From NCBI GenBank assembly GCA_023935145.1, contig CM043699.1:111643036-111707035 (forward strand): a DNA stretch of 64,000 bases, in the 5' to 3' direction. Source of the stretch: Bretschneidera sinensis. Lineage: Eukaryota; Streptophyta; Magnoliopsida; Brassicales; Akaniaceae. The stretch's first letter is position 1; each line of letters opens with the position of its first letter. The position numbers and the translations under genes are program-made. Below, piece by piece: positions 1 through 11,169 of this stretch. Below the pieces are notes generated by a model. That model ran no database searches. It worked only from the letters and a program-made list of their open reading frames with translations, and was not told where the DNA came from.

Positions 1-1615
1 TCAGCATTTCAAATAATGCAACGATAATTAAAACAGATGCAGATGCATGAATGATTATGATGGGAACGTCTTCCCACCTGTCGACAAGTTATTATTATCT
101 TAGACCGGCTGCCCTCCCGGTTCTTTTATTCTCATCAGACCGGCTGCCTTCCCGGTTAATTCCAGTATATACCGGCTGTCACAGTTTTCACTTTTCATCC
201 CAGCATATACCAGCTGTCACGATTTTCACTTTTCATCCCAGCATATACCGGCTATCACGGTTTTTATTTTTCATCCCAGCATATACCAACTGTCACGGTT
301 ATTTCATTAGACCGGCTGCCTTCCCGGTTCTTTCGGTTATATTATGTAATGCATATGTGCATGAACAATGATATGAAACAGTAATATAAACAAAAATATA
401 AAAACAATATAAAGATTCAAACCACTTAATTTGGCTATCCTAATTATCCACAAGATTCTTCTCTTCCCAAATCACATCAAATAATCCATTAAAGTCTGTC
501 CAGATCCACTAAATTTCATCTCAAATTGTCCATCAGAATTTGTCAAGATCCACTAAAATTCATCTTAAATCATCTATAAAAATTTAGCAAGATCCACTAA
601 AATTCATCTCGTCATAATTCGTGTTAAAACATCGGTATGTCTCATCAATAATTTATTTATTGCTTTTATTTTCAAATCAACTTATAAATTCCAAAAATAT
701 TATTACTCACCGAGAAATATTTCTACATATCCAAATTTTCTATCATTCCCATAAATCGTTTTTTCATCTATCACCCAAACATACTTAAATAATTAAATTT
801 AAATTATCACTAAAATAATCGATTTTTCATTTAGACTACTTAAAGTAAATCCAACTCACCACGTAGCACTTAAAGCTACTCGTGGGCCACCTCTTTGCCT
901 TTCCCGATCTTCCTCGAATTTTCTCCCGATTGTTGACTACCAACACCTGACATAATATTGGAATTTAAATTTCTTATTATTTCTTCTTTTCTCCATAAAC
1001 CACACAGTTTGAAAAAATTTCTATTTTAACCTCCTGAAACTTTCATAAATGATAAATAACATTACCTTATTACCTTCTGCTATTTTGATAGCTTCCCGAA
1101 ATATTTTCGAAAATACCCTCAAAATTTTGTTCCTTCAACCTTTCTTTAAACTCCCAAGTGTTTTAAGAACACAGATGAAATATTTGGAACTAATAAAAAA
1201 TTCTTTCGCGTTCTCTTTATAAATCTCTCGCACACATTATATAGGAGAGCTTGGCTGCAAATTTCAGCAGCTCCCTCCTTTAATCGTCTCCATGATTTGG
1301 AGGATTTAAAAAAATAAGACATGATTGCCTTACCAACATAATTATTCACCTTTGTTTTTCTTTTCTTTTCTTTACTTTACTTTTCCCCACTAACAACAAA
1401 AATAAATAAAACCAAACATTCCACTTGAAATTGTTCTCTCGGTGGCAGCAAGTATGCTGCCCCGAGTTACTATTCCAAGTTGACTTTTTTTTTTTTTTTT
1501 TTTTGCTTTTCAACCTTGGTCTCCAGTAATCTTCATTCAGCCATTCAGGGATTTAACTCTTTGTCATATTGATAAAAATATACAGTTACCGAACTTTTAA
1601 AATATAGATATTACA
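1..1615 (-). repeat. Del-A 3' LTR (partial)
   Basis: This stretch aligns along its whole length with 7401-8995, apart from small indels. It ends with the same ttaca, which on the minus strand is the LTR start TGTAA. About 790 bases of the LTR lie left of the window. The two copies look very similar by eye, so Del-A is one of the younger members of the nest. Confidence 0.93.
100..330. repeat. Mini-hairpin and 39-bp tandem repeat block in Del-A LTR
   Basis: A unit of about 39 bp containing cagcatataccggctgtcac is repeated three to four times. It is flanked by short inverted repeats of the form ACCGG-N7/8-CCGGT near 104, 140 and 312. Inside the units the weaker form ACCG-N7-CGGT recurs. The other LTR has the same block at about 7500-7700 with one unit fewer, so the repeat number changed after insertion. 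Confidence 0.8.
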
Positions 1616-1631
1616 AATCTACCCACCTTAC
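1616..1631 (-). promoter_or_regulatory. Del-A polypurine tract
   Basis: On the minus strand this reads GTAAGGTGGGTAGATT directly before the LTR start TGTAATAT. It is the usual place for the plus-strand primer of an LTR retrotransposon. The exact RNase H cleavage limits cannot be seen. Confidence 0.6.
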
Positions 1632-1663
1632 AAAATTTTGTCCCCGAAATTTCCTTATTGAAA

Positions 1664-2074
1664 TCAAGTAAAGAGTTGGGGATAATCCTTCCTCATTATT
1701 GCTTCATGTTCCCACGTGACTTCTTCAACATCTTTATTGCGCCATAATACTTGAATCAAAGGAATAACTTTATTGCGTAAGACTTGCTCTTTTCTGTCTA
1801 GGATTCCGACTGATGTTAGCATAATAGTCAAATCCTTCTGAATTTCTATCGCCTGATTCGTGATATCATGGGACTCATCATGCAAGTACTTCCTCAGTAG
1901 TGACACATGAAAAACATTATGTAATTGCCTTAATTCCAGAGGCGAATTCAAACGATATGCTACGGGTCCAATTCTTTCGATCACCTCATAGAGCCCCATA
2001 AATCTTGGGCTCAACTTTCCCTTCTTCTTAAATCTCAACACTCCATCCATAGAGATATCTTCAAGAATACCCAA
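1664..2074 (-). pseudogene. Del-A integrase C-terminus with chromodomain-like tail
   Basis: This is the end of the polyprotein in a shifted frame. It reads through the GPY-like block (KLSPRFMGLYEVIERIG, then VAYRLNSP and LHNVFHVSLL) into a tail with VIPLIQVLWRN and VEEVTWEHE, typical of the chromodomain-like end of plant chromovirus integrases. That tail is thought to guide insertion to particular chromatin. It overlaps the preceding integrase frame by about 40 bases. A frameshift near 2050 joins the two, so no intact integrase could be made. Confidence 0.8.
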
Positions 2075-2841
2075 TCACCGACTTGGAATTTAAGAGGTCG
2101 TCTTCTTTTGTCTGCACATCCTTTCTGTCTGCTCTGAGCTGCTCTGAGGTTCTCCCTAACCAGTTTGATTCTTTCAGTAGTCAAGTCTATCATTTTTGGG
2201 CCATATATCTTTCTCTCTCCAATTTCTTCCCAGCATACTGGAGTTCTACACCTCCTTCTATACAAAGCTTCGAAGGGTGCCATCCCAATACTAGTTTGAT
2301 ACTGATTATTGTATGCAAACTCTATCAAAGGCAAATAAGCATCCCAGCTTACTAAGAAGCTCAGTACACTTGCCCTCAACATATCTTCTAGTATTATGAT
2401 GATTCTCTCTGTCTGTCCATCAGTTTGTGGGTGAAAAGCTGTACTAAACTGTAATTGCGTACCCATAGCTTCTTGAAAACCCCTCCAAAATCTAAAAGTA
2501 AATCTAGAATCTCTATCTGATACAATACTCAAGGGTACTCCATGTAATTTCATTATCTCTGCCACATACAACTCAACCAACTTTTCTGGACTCCAGGTAG
2601 TTTTAATAGGAAGAAAATGTGAAGATTTAGAAAGTCTATCCATTATAACCTACACAGCATCATGCCCTCTCTGGGTACGGGGAAAACCAGAGACAAAATC
2701 CATACTTACATTTTCCCATGGCCACTCAGGTATCGGAAGAGGTTGTAATATTCCTGCTGGATGCCTATTCTCAGATTTTACCTGTTGACAACTCAAACAT
2801 CTAGCAATGTATTCTGCTACACCCCTCTTCATCCCTGACCA
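2035..2841 (-). pseudogene. Del-A integrase core (broken)
   Basis: This part encodes the zinc-binding region (ARCLSCQQVK) and the DDE core: the FPRTQRGHDA block before the first strand, VSDRDSRF with the second aspartate, and HPQTDGQTER with the glutamate. Three lesions lie in or beside it: a TGA at 2842-2844, a TAG at 2650-2652 and a frameshift near 2050. The pieces on either side of both stops are in one frame. Both stops fall where relatives usually have Trp, as expected from G-to-A change on this strand (C-to-T on the other). Confidence 0.88.
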
Positions 2842-5130
2842 TCAATAATTCTGTTTTAGCCCCCTGTACATCTTATTATTTCCCGAGTGCATGGAATATA
2901 TCGAATCATGAGCCTCCTTTAGTATTTCTTTTCTCATCTCCACATCATTGGGAACACAAATTCTTTGTCCCGATACTACCATACCATCTTCTCTGATTCT
3001 AAACTCAGTTGGCTTCCCGCTCAACACTTCCTGCATGATTTTCTCTATTCCCTCATCTTTACTCTGTAGCTGTAATAAACGATCAATAATAGGAGATTGA
3101 ACTACCATATTTGCCATTAATGCTCCTTTATCACTGACACTCAATTGCATCCTCATTCCTCTTAATTCTATCATCAGGCTAGTATCATGACTCCCAAAAG
3201 CAGCTGATTTCCCTGTAGCTTTTCTACTCAATGCATCTGCTACTACATTAGCCTTTCTTGGATGATAATGAATTGTACAATTATAATCACAAATTAATTC
3301 CATCCACCTCCTCTGCCTTAAATTCAACTCCTTATGGGTTGGTAAATGCGTCAAACTTTTATGATCAGTAAAAATTTCACACTTGGCTCCATATAAATGG
3401 TGTCTCCAAATCTTCAAAGCAAAGACTATGGCAGCCAATTCTAAATCATGGGTCGGGTAATTTCTCTCATGATTCTTCAGTTGCCTAGATGCATAAGCTA
3501 TAACTTTCCCATGTTGCATCAACACACATCCCAACCCCTGATGTGATGCATCACTATAGACCACAAATCCTTCATCACCAGATGGAAGCACTAATACTGG
3601 GGCAGTAGTAAGTTTTTCTTTCAACAGTTGAAAACTTCTCTCACACTCCTTTGACCACTTAAACTTTTCATCTTTCCTGGTCAATTTAGTCAAAGGTCTA
3701 GCAATCATAGAAAAATTTTGAATAAATCTCCTATAATAACCAGCCAATCCCAAAAAGTTTCTAATTTCAGTTACATTCGTGGGTCTCTCCCAAGTCAACA
3801 CTGCTTCTCCTTTTTGTGGGTCAACTGCTATTCCCTCTCCCGACACAACATGCCCCAAGAAGGATATTTCATTCAACCAAAACTCACATTTAGAGGATTT
3901 CGCATATAATTTCTCATTCCTCAGAATCTCCAACACTATCTCCAAATGTCGAATATGCTCCTCTTTATTCTTAGAATATACTAAAATATCATTAATAAAC
4001 ACAATTACAAATCTGTCCAAGAATGGTTTAAACACCCGGTTCATAAGATCCATAAATGCCGCAGGAGCATTGATAAACACAAAAGGCATCACCAAGAACT
4101 CATAATGACCATAGTGTGTCCTAAAAGCAGTTTTAGGCACGTCCCATTCTTTTATCCTCAATTGATGATATCCCGACCTTAGGTCTATCTTAGAGAACAC
4201 TCTAGCTCCCTGTAATTGTTCGAATAAGTCATCCATCCTGGGTAAAGGATATCTATTTTTGATTGTGATCTTATTTAATTGTCTATAATCAATACACAAC
4301 CTCAATGTCCCATCCTTCTTCTTGACAAATAACACAGGGGCTCCCCAGGGTGATGTACTAGGTTGGATAAACTGTTTATCTAGCAACTCCTGAAGCTGAA
4401 CTTTCAACTCTCTCAATTCAGCTGGTGCCATTCTATACGGTGCTATGGATATGGGTGCTGATCCTGGAATCACTTCAATAGAAAATTCGATCTCCCTATT
4501 GGAAGGCAATCCAGACAACTCCTCAGGGAATACATCAGAAAAATCTTTTACCACAGAAATTTCTTCTAACTGTCTACCCTCTTTGCTAGAATCCATCACA
4601 TATGCTAAATACCCCTCACAACCCTTCCTCAACCATTTACTAGCAGTTAAGGCATAAATAAGACAATTAACAAGTATTTTACGTTCTCCCTGAAAATTAA
4701 ACTCCTCCTGCCCGGGTATCCTGAACACCACATTTTTCCTAAAATAATCTACCCATGCATGACATGCAGATAGCCAATTCATCCCTAGAATCACATAAAA
4801 ATCTGTCATATCTAAAGGCAATAAATCAACCTCAAATTCTTGGTCCGCAATATTAATCACACAACTTTGATAAATTGTTCTGATAATAACCCTATCTCCA
4901 GTAGGAACCTCAACAATAATGGCATGCATCAAAGGACTAGCACTGACATCAATAGATTTCATATAACTACTAGATGCAAAAGAATGGGTTGCACCAGGAT
5001 CAATCAATAATCTAGCAGCCCTACCAAGGATAGATATCATACCCATAACAACATCAGGAGTGGCTTGTGCATCCTGCTGGGTCAATGCATAGACTCTGCT
5101 ATCTCTGGAATAAATCTGACTGTCACGTCC
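2842..5130 (-). pseudogene. Del-A protease, reverse transcriptase and RNase H
   Basis: This long open stretch encodes, in order, aspartic protease, RT and RNase H. The protease motif near 4985-5010 reads DPGATHS instead of the usual D-S/T-G. RT has [23 protein letters not shown] and the catalytic loop near 3985-4000, which reads FINDILVYS, so the first aspartate of the DD pair is Asn. RNase H keeps [10 protein letters not shown], the LELAA glutamate and IFTDHKSL, then the linker to integrase. Length and order fit a plant chromovirus. The frame is open for more than 2 kb, yet two catalytic sites have changed, so the enzymes were probably dead before frame decay went far. Confidence 0.92.
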
Positions 5131-6516
5131 TCGCTCTGCTACAGATCCTCGACCTCTGCCCCGAACACTTCCTGATCCGCTGCCTCTCTCCATCGGTCTT
5201 CTCCCGACACTTCCAATGCTTGCTTCAACTGACTTCCCCGCTGGACAATCTGCAGCAACATGTCCTCCCTCACCATATACAAAGCATATCTGTGTAGGGC
5301 AGTTCCGAGATAAATGCCCCATCTGATTACATTTAAAGCAAACCTTTGACTCCCGATCGTAATTCAAATTTCCACTTCCCCTTGGTGGCATATTCATTCC
5401 TCTACCATAACTCCCAATCCCCATAGTCTGTCTCCCAAATCGAGGGGTCCCATTGGTATTACTCTGAGCTACTGAAGTAACAGATCTTGCTTGTCTCTGA
5501 TTCTGTCCTACCATTCCTTGTGACAAAGAAGGCCCTCTCTGGGGTGGTCTCCCGCCCTGTACACCCATACTGCTACCACCTCTAGATCCCTCAAATCTAG
5601 TTCTCTTCAACCAATCCCTCCTACCTTTAAACTCTATTAAATCTCTCTCAATTTGTAATGCTTTATCTACCAGTACAGCATAATTTCCTATGCCCATGTA
5701 AGAGAGTTTAAAACGAATTTCATAGTGTAATCTGTCTAAAAATCTCTTGCATTTTCTTTCCTCCGTATTCACGAACTCGGGTACAAATCTTGACAGGGCT
5801 ACAAATTTACTATCATATTCAACTACCGATAAATTTCCCTGCTTTAGGTGGATAAATTCTCTTTCTTGTTATGCCCGAAAAGAATCTGGAAAATACTTTG
5901 CAAAGAATTCATCCTTAAATTTATTCCAAGTCAAAGGTTGATCTATTCGTGTACTCATTCTGGGAAAAATATCCTTCCACCATTGAGAAGTCTCACCCTC
6001 CAGCATAAACGAAGCAAAGACAACCTTCTGTTTATCAGACACCGGTAAGACCTCAAAATATTTCTCCACATGCTCAATCCACTGTTCAGCTTCCACCGGA
6101 TTTACATATCCTTTAAATGACTGAGGTTTAAACTTAAGAAACCTCACAAAACAATCCCCTTGCATTTCATTTGCAAATACCCCTCCATCAGGAACCTCTT
6201 GCCTCACTACCTATGGTTCTCTTCCATTCCTTTCCTCTAATCTTCTTTGCAAATTAGTAGCCCGTTCTTCGGCTGCATTAATTCTCTCTAAAGCACGGTT
6301 AAGAGCATCTTGCAATTCATCATTTCTACTTTTAGATACTTCCCCAGCTTTACTCGTACCAGCTGCACTATCACCATGTTCCCTTGCGGGAACCACCGAC
6401 TCGACTTCTTCCTCTACTTCAGTCCTCCTAAAAATTGGGGGTCTACCACGTCTCCTCTGATTTTGAACTCTACCTCTAGTTCTCGCACAACCACGTGTCA
6501 TCTTCAGACTCTGCAT
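5131..6516 (-). pseudogene. Del-A gag
   Basis: This is the 5' coding region of the element. It begins with a basic Arg/Gly-rich N-terminus (MTRGCARTRGRVQNQRRRGR), followed by a short coiled-coil-like stretch (ALNRALERINAAEER) and the retrotransposon gag core (GYVNPVEAEQWIEHVEKYF, then WWKDIFP). Near the end is a zinc knuckle [14 protein letters not shown] (about 5300-5343) and a second knuckle-like sequence. In-frame stops at 6211-6213 and 5869-5871 divide it into three pieces, all in one frame with the downstream protease. Gag would form the particle and bind the RNA. Confidence 0.88.
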
Positions 6517-6588
6517 TTAAGAATATTGTTTATTTAGATCTTCCACTTTTTAGATTCTCATGCAGTCTACAGAATCTTAAAACCTAAT

Positions 6589-6600
6589 GCTCTGATACCA
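6589..6600 (-). promoter_or_regulatory. Del-A primer binding site (initiator Met tRNA)
   Basis: The minus strand reads TGGTATCAGAGC, complementary to the 3' end of plant initiator Met tRNA. It lies four bases inside the 5' LTR boundary, the normal place for the minus-strand primer. The same motif with the same spacing occurs in Del-B. Confidence 0.95.
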
Positions 6601-6604
6601 AAAT

Positions 6605-8995
6605 TGTAACAACCCATCCCAGGTTGGCCACCCCTAGACGGTGTCATCACATTTTGAAAATCTAAGCACGACACATATATGCAACAATAAATATAATATT
6701 ACTAGATTTTTTTTTATTTATTTTTTTTATCCTTTAACAGGAGAGGTAAACAAATATGATATTCACTTAAACATAAAATACATAAATGCATGAATATTTA
6801 CAACACAATTTTTACAAGTCTTTAACTCGATTGTCTGAGGATATTAACACGTACTTGGCTTACAGAAAAAGATCTCGACTGATTCTCAACCCACCAGACT
6901 ATTTATCTTGACTGCTACCTGAAATCATTGAACAGTGAGGAGTGAGCTTCACAAGCTCAGCGAATTTAATTTACTGAAAGTATTCCAAATTCTATCAATA
7001 ATCCTTTAATATTAAAATTTATTTTTCGCATAACCTGATGACAACTTTCTACTATCAATCTCTTCTTCTCAATCATTGGTTTACCTTAAGACTATCAATT
7101 ATTTCCTAATTACCTCGTAATGAGGTTCATATCAAAAAATCCATCATTTAGATAAGTCTTATCACTGTCTTTTTATATGAAACTCAACCTTCTATAATTA
7201 AATTCACAAAAAGTATAACATCTCAACATCTCGAAAATCTCATCATTATAGCTGTCTCTTTTTATGAGACCCAGCCATCTATAATTTAATTCACAATTAA
7301 TATACCACATCTCAGCATCTCACACATCTCATCATTATAGCCGTCTCTTTTTATGAGACCCAGCCATCTATAATTTAATTCACAATTAATATACCACATC
7401 TCGGCATTTCAAATAATGCAACGATAATTAAAACAGATGCAGATGCATGAATGATTATGATGGGAACATCTTCCCACCTGTCGACAGGTTATTATTATCT
7501 TAGACCGGCTGCCCTCCCGATTCTTTTATTCTCATCAGACCGACTGTCTTCCCGGTTAATCACGGTTTTCACTTTTCATCCCAGCATATACCGGCTGTCA
7601 CGGTTTTCACTTTTCATCCCAGCATACACCGGCTGTCACGGTTTTTATTTTTCATCCCAGCATATACTGGCTGTCACGGTTATTTCATTAGACCGGCTGC
7701 CTTCCCGGTTCTTTCGGTTATATTATTTAATGCATATGTTCATGAAGAATGATATGAAACAGTAATATAAACAGAAATATAAAAACAATATAAAGATTCA
7801 AACCACTTAATTTGGCTATCCTAATTATCCACAAGATTCTTCTCTTCCCAAATCACATCAAATAATCCATTAAAGTCTGTCCAGATCCACTAAATTTCGT
7901 CTCAAATTGTCCATCAGAATTTGTCAAGATCCACTAAAATTCATGTTAAATCATCCATAAAAATTTAGCAAGATCCACTAAAATTCATCTCGTCGTAATT
8001 CGTGTTAAAACATCGGTATGTCTCATCAATAATTTATTTATTGCTTTTATTTTCAAGTCAACTTATAAATTCCAAAAATATTATTACTCACCGAGAAATA
8101 TTTCTACATATCCAAATTTTCTATCATTCCCATAAATCACTTTTTCATCTATCACCAAAACATACTTAAATAATTAAATTTAAGATTATCACTGAAATAA
8201 TTAATTTTTCATTTAGACTACTTAAAGTACATCCAACTCACCACATAGCATTTAAAGCTACTCGTGGGCCACCTCTTTGCCTTTCCCGATCTTCCTCGAA
8301 TTTTCTCCCGATTGTTGACTACCAACACCTGACATAATATTGGAATTTAAATTTCTTATTATTTCTTCTTTTCTCCATAAATCACACAGTTTGAAAAAAT
8401 TTCTATTTTAACCTCCTGAAACTTTCATAAATGATAAAATAATATTACCTTATTACCTTCTGCTATTTTGGTAGCTTCCCGAAATATTTTCGAAAATACT
8501 CTCAAAATTTTGTTCCTTCCACATTTCTTTAAACTCCCAAGTGTTTTAAGAACACAGATGAAATATTTGGAACTAATCAAAAATTCTTTCGCGTTCTCTT
8601 CATAAATCTCTCGCACACATTATATAGGAGAGCTTGGCTGCAAATTTCAGCAGCTCCCTCCTTCAATCGTCTCCATGATTTGGAGGATTTAAAAAAATAA
8701 GACATGATTGCCTTACCAACATAATGATTCACCTTTGTTTTTCTTTTCTTTTCTTTACTTTACTTTTCCCCGCTAACAACAAAAATAAATAAAACCAAAC
8801 ATTCCACTTGAAATTGTTCTCTCAGTGGCAACAAATATGCTGCCCCGAGTTACTATTCTAAGTTGACTTTTTTTTTTTTTTTTTGCCTTTCAACCTTGGT
8901 CTCCAGAAATCTTCATTCAGCCATTCAGGGATTTAACTCTTTGTCATATTGATAAAAATATACACTTACCCAACTTTTAAAATACGGATATTACA
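6605..8995 (-). repeat. Del-A 5' LTR
   Basis: This complete LTR of about 2.39 kb runs from tgtaacaaccc to gatattaca on the plus strand, which is TG...CA on the coding strand. It holds the mini-hairpin block at 7500-7700 and a 3-unit tandem repeat at 7140-7410. Possible TATA-like runs on the minus strand lie near 7165-7180 and 7345-7355, but I cannot fix the transcription start. A T-run of about 20 bases lies near 8867-8884. Confidence 0.94.
7140..7410. repeat. About 89-bp tandem repeat in Del-A 5' LTR
   Basis: Two good copies and one degenerate upstream copy of a unit containing atctcatcattatagc and gagacccagccatctataat recur about 89 bases apart. The matching part of the other LTR lies outside the window except for the last unit. 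Del-B's LTR has only one diverged version, near 8075 bases into the B nest at 48070-48140. Confidence 0.75.
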
Positions 8996-10200
8996 CTTTA
9001 GGGGTACATCTACCAAAGATCCACACTTGCACTTTCGAGAATTCTTCGATCTCTGCAAGTTCCAGCACATCCGGGGCCTAAACCAAGAAGGAATAAGGTT
9101 AGTTCTTTTCCCTTTTTTTCCTTAAAAGATAATGCTAAACTATGGTACAATTCATTGCCTACAGTTTCTATCCATACTTGGGAGGAGTTGGCCAACAAGT
9201 TCCTAAGAAAGTTTTTCCCAGCCCAAAAGAAGAGGCAAATGAGGAAAGAGATTCAGTCTTTCCAATAAAAGGATGAAGACCTGTTCTTTGAGGCATAGGG
9301 ACATTTCAACGAGCTGCTACTAAAATGCCCACATCACAATCTACCTTAGCATGAACTAGTACAAGATTTCTATGAAGGATTAAGTGATACTAATAAAAGT
9401 ATTGTGGATTCAGGTTGTGGAGGAGTACTGATGGAGAAAAGCAGTGAAGAAGCCATGGAGCTATTCGAGACCTTAAGTGAGCACACCCATAAATTCTCCT
9501 CTAGAGGTAGATATGGATCCAAGAGCAAAGGTATGTATGAGGTAACCCTAAATGGAGGATCCTCTACCCAAATAGCTGCTGTAGAGAGGAAACTAGATCT
9601 GCTTGTTAAAGCTATGACTGCTCAGAATGCCTCACCTAATCCACCAGCTACCATACTCCAAGTATGTGCTATATGTTCTCAATTTGATCATAATACTGAG
9701 ACATGTCCTTTGTAGTCATTTGCAGACATGGAGCAAGCAAATTATGTGGGACCAAACAGTTATCCACCAAGAATAACCTATATGCAAACACTTACAATTT
9801 TGGATGGGGAAACCACCCAAATTTCTCTTGGAGCAATAATTAGAATGCCTTGAGCCATCAAGGGCAGCAAAGGAACTCCCAGCCAGTAGCCCACTCAGTT
9901 CCCGAATCAAAGAAAGACGACCTAGAGAGTCTTGTAAGACAATTGGCAACTCAACAACAACAGTTGATGACCTCACAAGATCAGTTCATGACGGATGAAA
10001 GGCAATTTCGGACTAAGATAAGACAGACCACTATGAAACACGAATAAGCCATTCAAAGGCTAGAGGTACAAATAGGGCAATTAGCTAAAGAACTAAGTGG
10101 TAGATAGCAATGTGAGCTCCCAGCTCAAACACTATCTAATCTAGGGGGGCACCAACAACCGAAGGCTGTCACAACTCTCAGGAATGGAACCGATGAGTCT
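8996..10200 (+). pseudogene. Athila-A gag (N-terminus missing)
   Basis: The reading starts inside the gag core because Del-A separates it from its beginning. Recognisable parts are FREFFDLCKFQ, WYNSLP, the IHTWEELANKFLRKFFPAQK block, FNELLLKCPHH and a zinc knuckle CAICSQFDHNTETC (CX2CX4HX4C) near 9670-9710. A glutamine-rich segment follows near 9940-10010. Several stops and frameshifts break it, many of them TAA/TAG where the C and D copies have Gln. Gag is the structural, RNA-binding protein. Confidence 0.85.
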
Positions 10201-11169
10201 AGAGAAACCATTAACATCAAAGGTAAGTGAGACGGAGAAGGTGAATGCACCACCCTTCCCACAAAGGTTAGTAAAACAAAGAAAGAAAATAAACTGCTTG
10301 ATATCTTTGAAACTTTGAGGAAGGTAGAAATAAACATTCCTTTATTAGATGCAATTCAACAAATACCTGCTTATGCTAAATTTTTGAAAGATTATTGCAC
10401 TCATAAGAGGAAGTTTCAAGAATATGAGACAATAGCTCTAACAGAAGAGGTAAGTGCTGTGCTATTAAGAAAATTACCACCAAAACTGAAGGATCCGGGT
10501 AGTTTCACTATTCCCTACAGGATAGATGACCTGTTGTTTGAGCGAGCATTACTGGATTTAGGAGAGGGTGTCAATCTACTACCATACATAGTATTCAAAA
10601 CTCTAGGTTTAGGGGAGCTTCAACTAACTTCCATCACTTTGCAGTTGGCAGATAGAAGCATCAAAAGACCTAGAGGTATTCTTGAGGATGTCCTGGTAAA
10701 GGTAGGTGAGTTTATTTTACCTGCTGATTTCATTGTGTTAGATATGGAGGAATGCCTTATGCCATTACCCCTTCCCATCATTTTAGGAAGACTCTTCACG
10801 AGAACTGTCGATACAAAGATTTGTCTGAAAAAAGGTATAGTAAGTATGAAGGTAAATGGTGAGAAAATAAAGTTTAAAATATTTGATGCATTAAAATTAC
10901 CTCAAGATGATATGGAATACTTTAATGTATGTATGATGCAAAGCTTTCTTGAGCAAGCTTTTCAGGTCCATTACATTGATCCATTGGAGATTACCCTTAC
11001 CCAAAGCTTTACAAAAGTGGATATTGAGCAAGAACCTGGAGATGTTACTGATGACATCATTAAAGCTGTGCACCTCCTTGAGGCTTCTCCAAGTAAGTAT
11101 GCTCCTCCATTTGAATCTCTCATGCCTACTAATACTCCAAAACATTCCAGGCACCAACCTTGGAATTGA
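10201..11169 (+). pseudogene. Athila-A aspartic protease region
   Basis: A long open stretch encodes the conserved linker (INIPLLDAIQQIPAYAKFLKD), then the protease-like domain with ALLDLGEGVNLLPY, LQLADRSIKRPRG, VLVKVGEFILPADFIVLD and PIILGR. In relatives the active-site loop is DLGA; here it reads DLGE. The domain matures the polyprotein. A frameshift at about 11160 separates it from RT. Confidence 0.87.

Larger units (their letters stand above)
1..8995 (-). mobile_element. Del-A: Del/Tekay-type Ty3/gypsy chromovirus, one LTR cut by window edge
   Basis: This is a nearly full-length LTR retrotransposon read on the minus strand: 5' LTR at the right, initiator-Met primer site, gag, protease, RT, RNase H, integrase with a chromodomain-like tail, polypurine tract, then a 3' LTR that runs off the left edge. 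The LTRs start TG and end CA. The enzyme order with integrase last marks Ty3/gypsy, and the integrase tail plus LTRs of about 2.4 kb suggest the Del/Tekay lineage. It is inserted in the gag region of the plus-strand element Athila-A, whose sequence begins at 8996. The expected 5-bp target duplication is cttta at 8996-9000, but its partner lies outside the window. The genes contain several stops and a frameshift. Confidence 0.92.

Noticed and set aside
51..371. Open frame of about 106 codons, with a near copy at 7451-7765
   Set aside because: It is a translation of the LTR tandem repeat (repeated His/Phe/Ser units), lies in both LTRs of Del-A and differs by indels. It is not a gene.
2083..5297. 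Several plus-strand open frames within 2083-5297
   Set aside because: They are shadows opposite the minus-strand Del-A pol and gag, which carry the recognisable motifs.
6589..6600. tRNA-like sequence TGGTATCAGAGC, also at 47441-47452
   Set aside because: Only the 3' acceptor complement of initiator tRNA is present; it is a primer site, not a tRNA gene.
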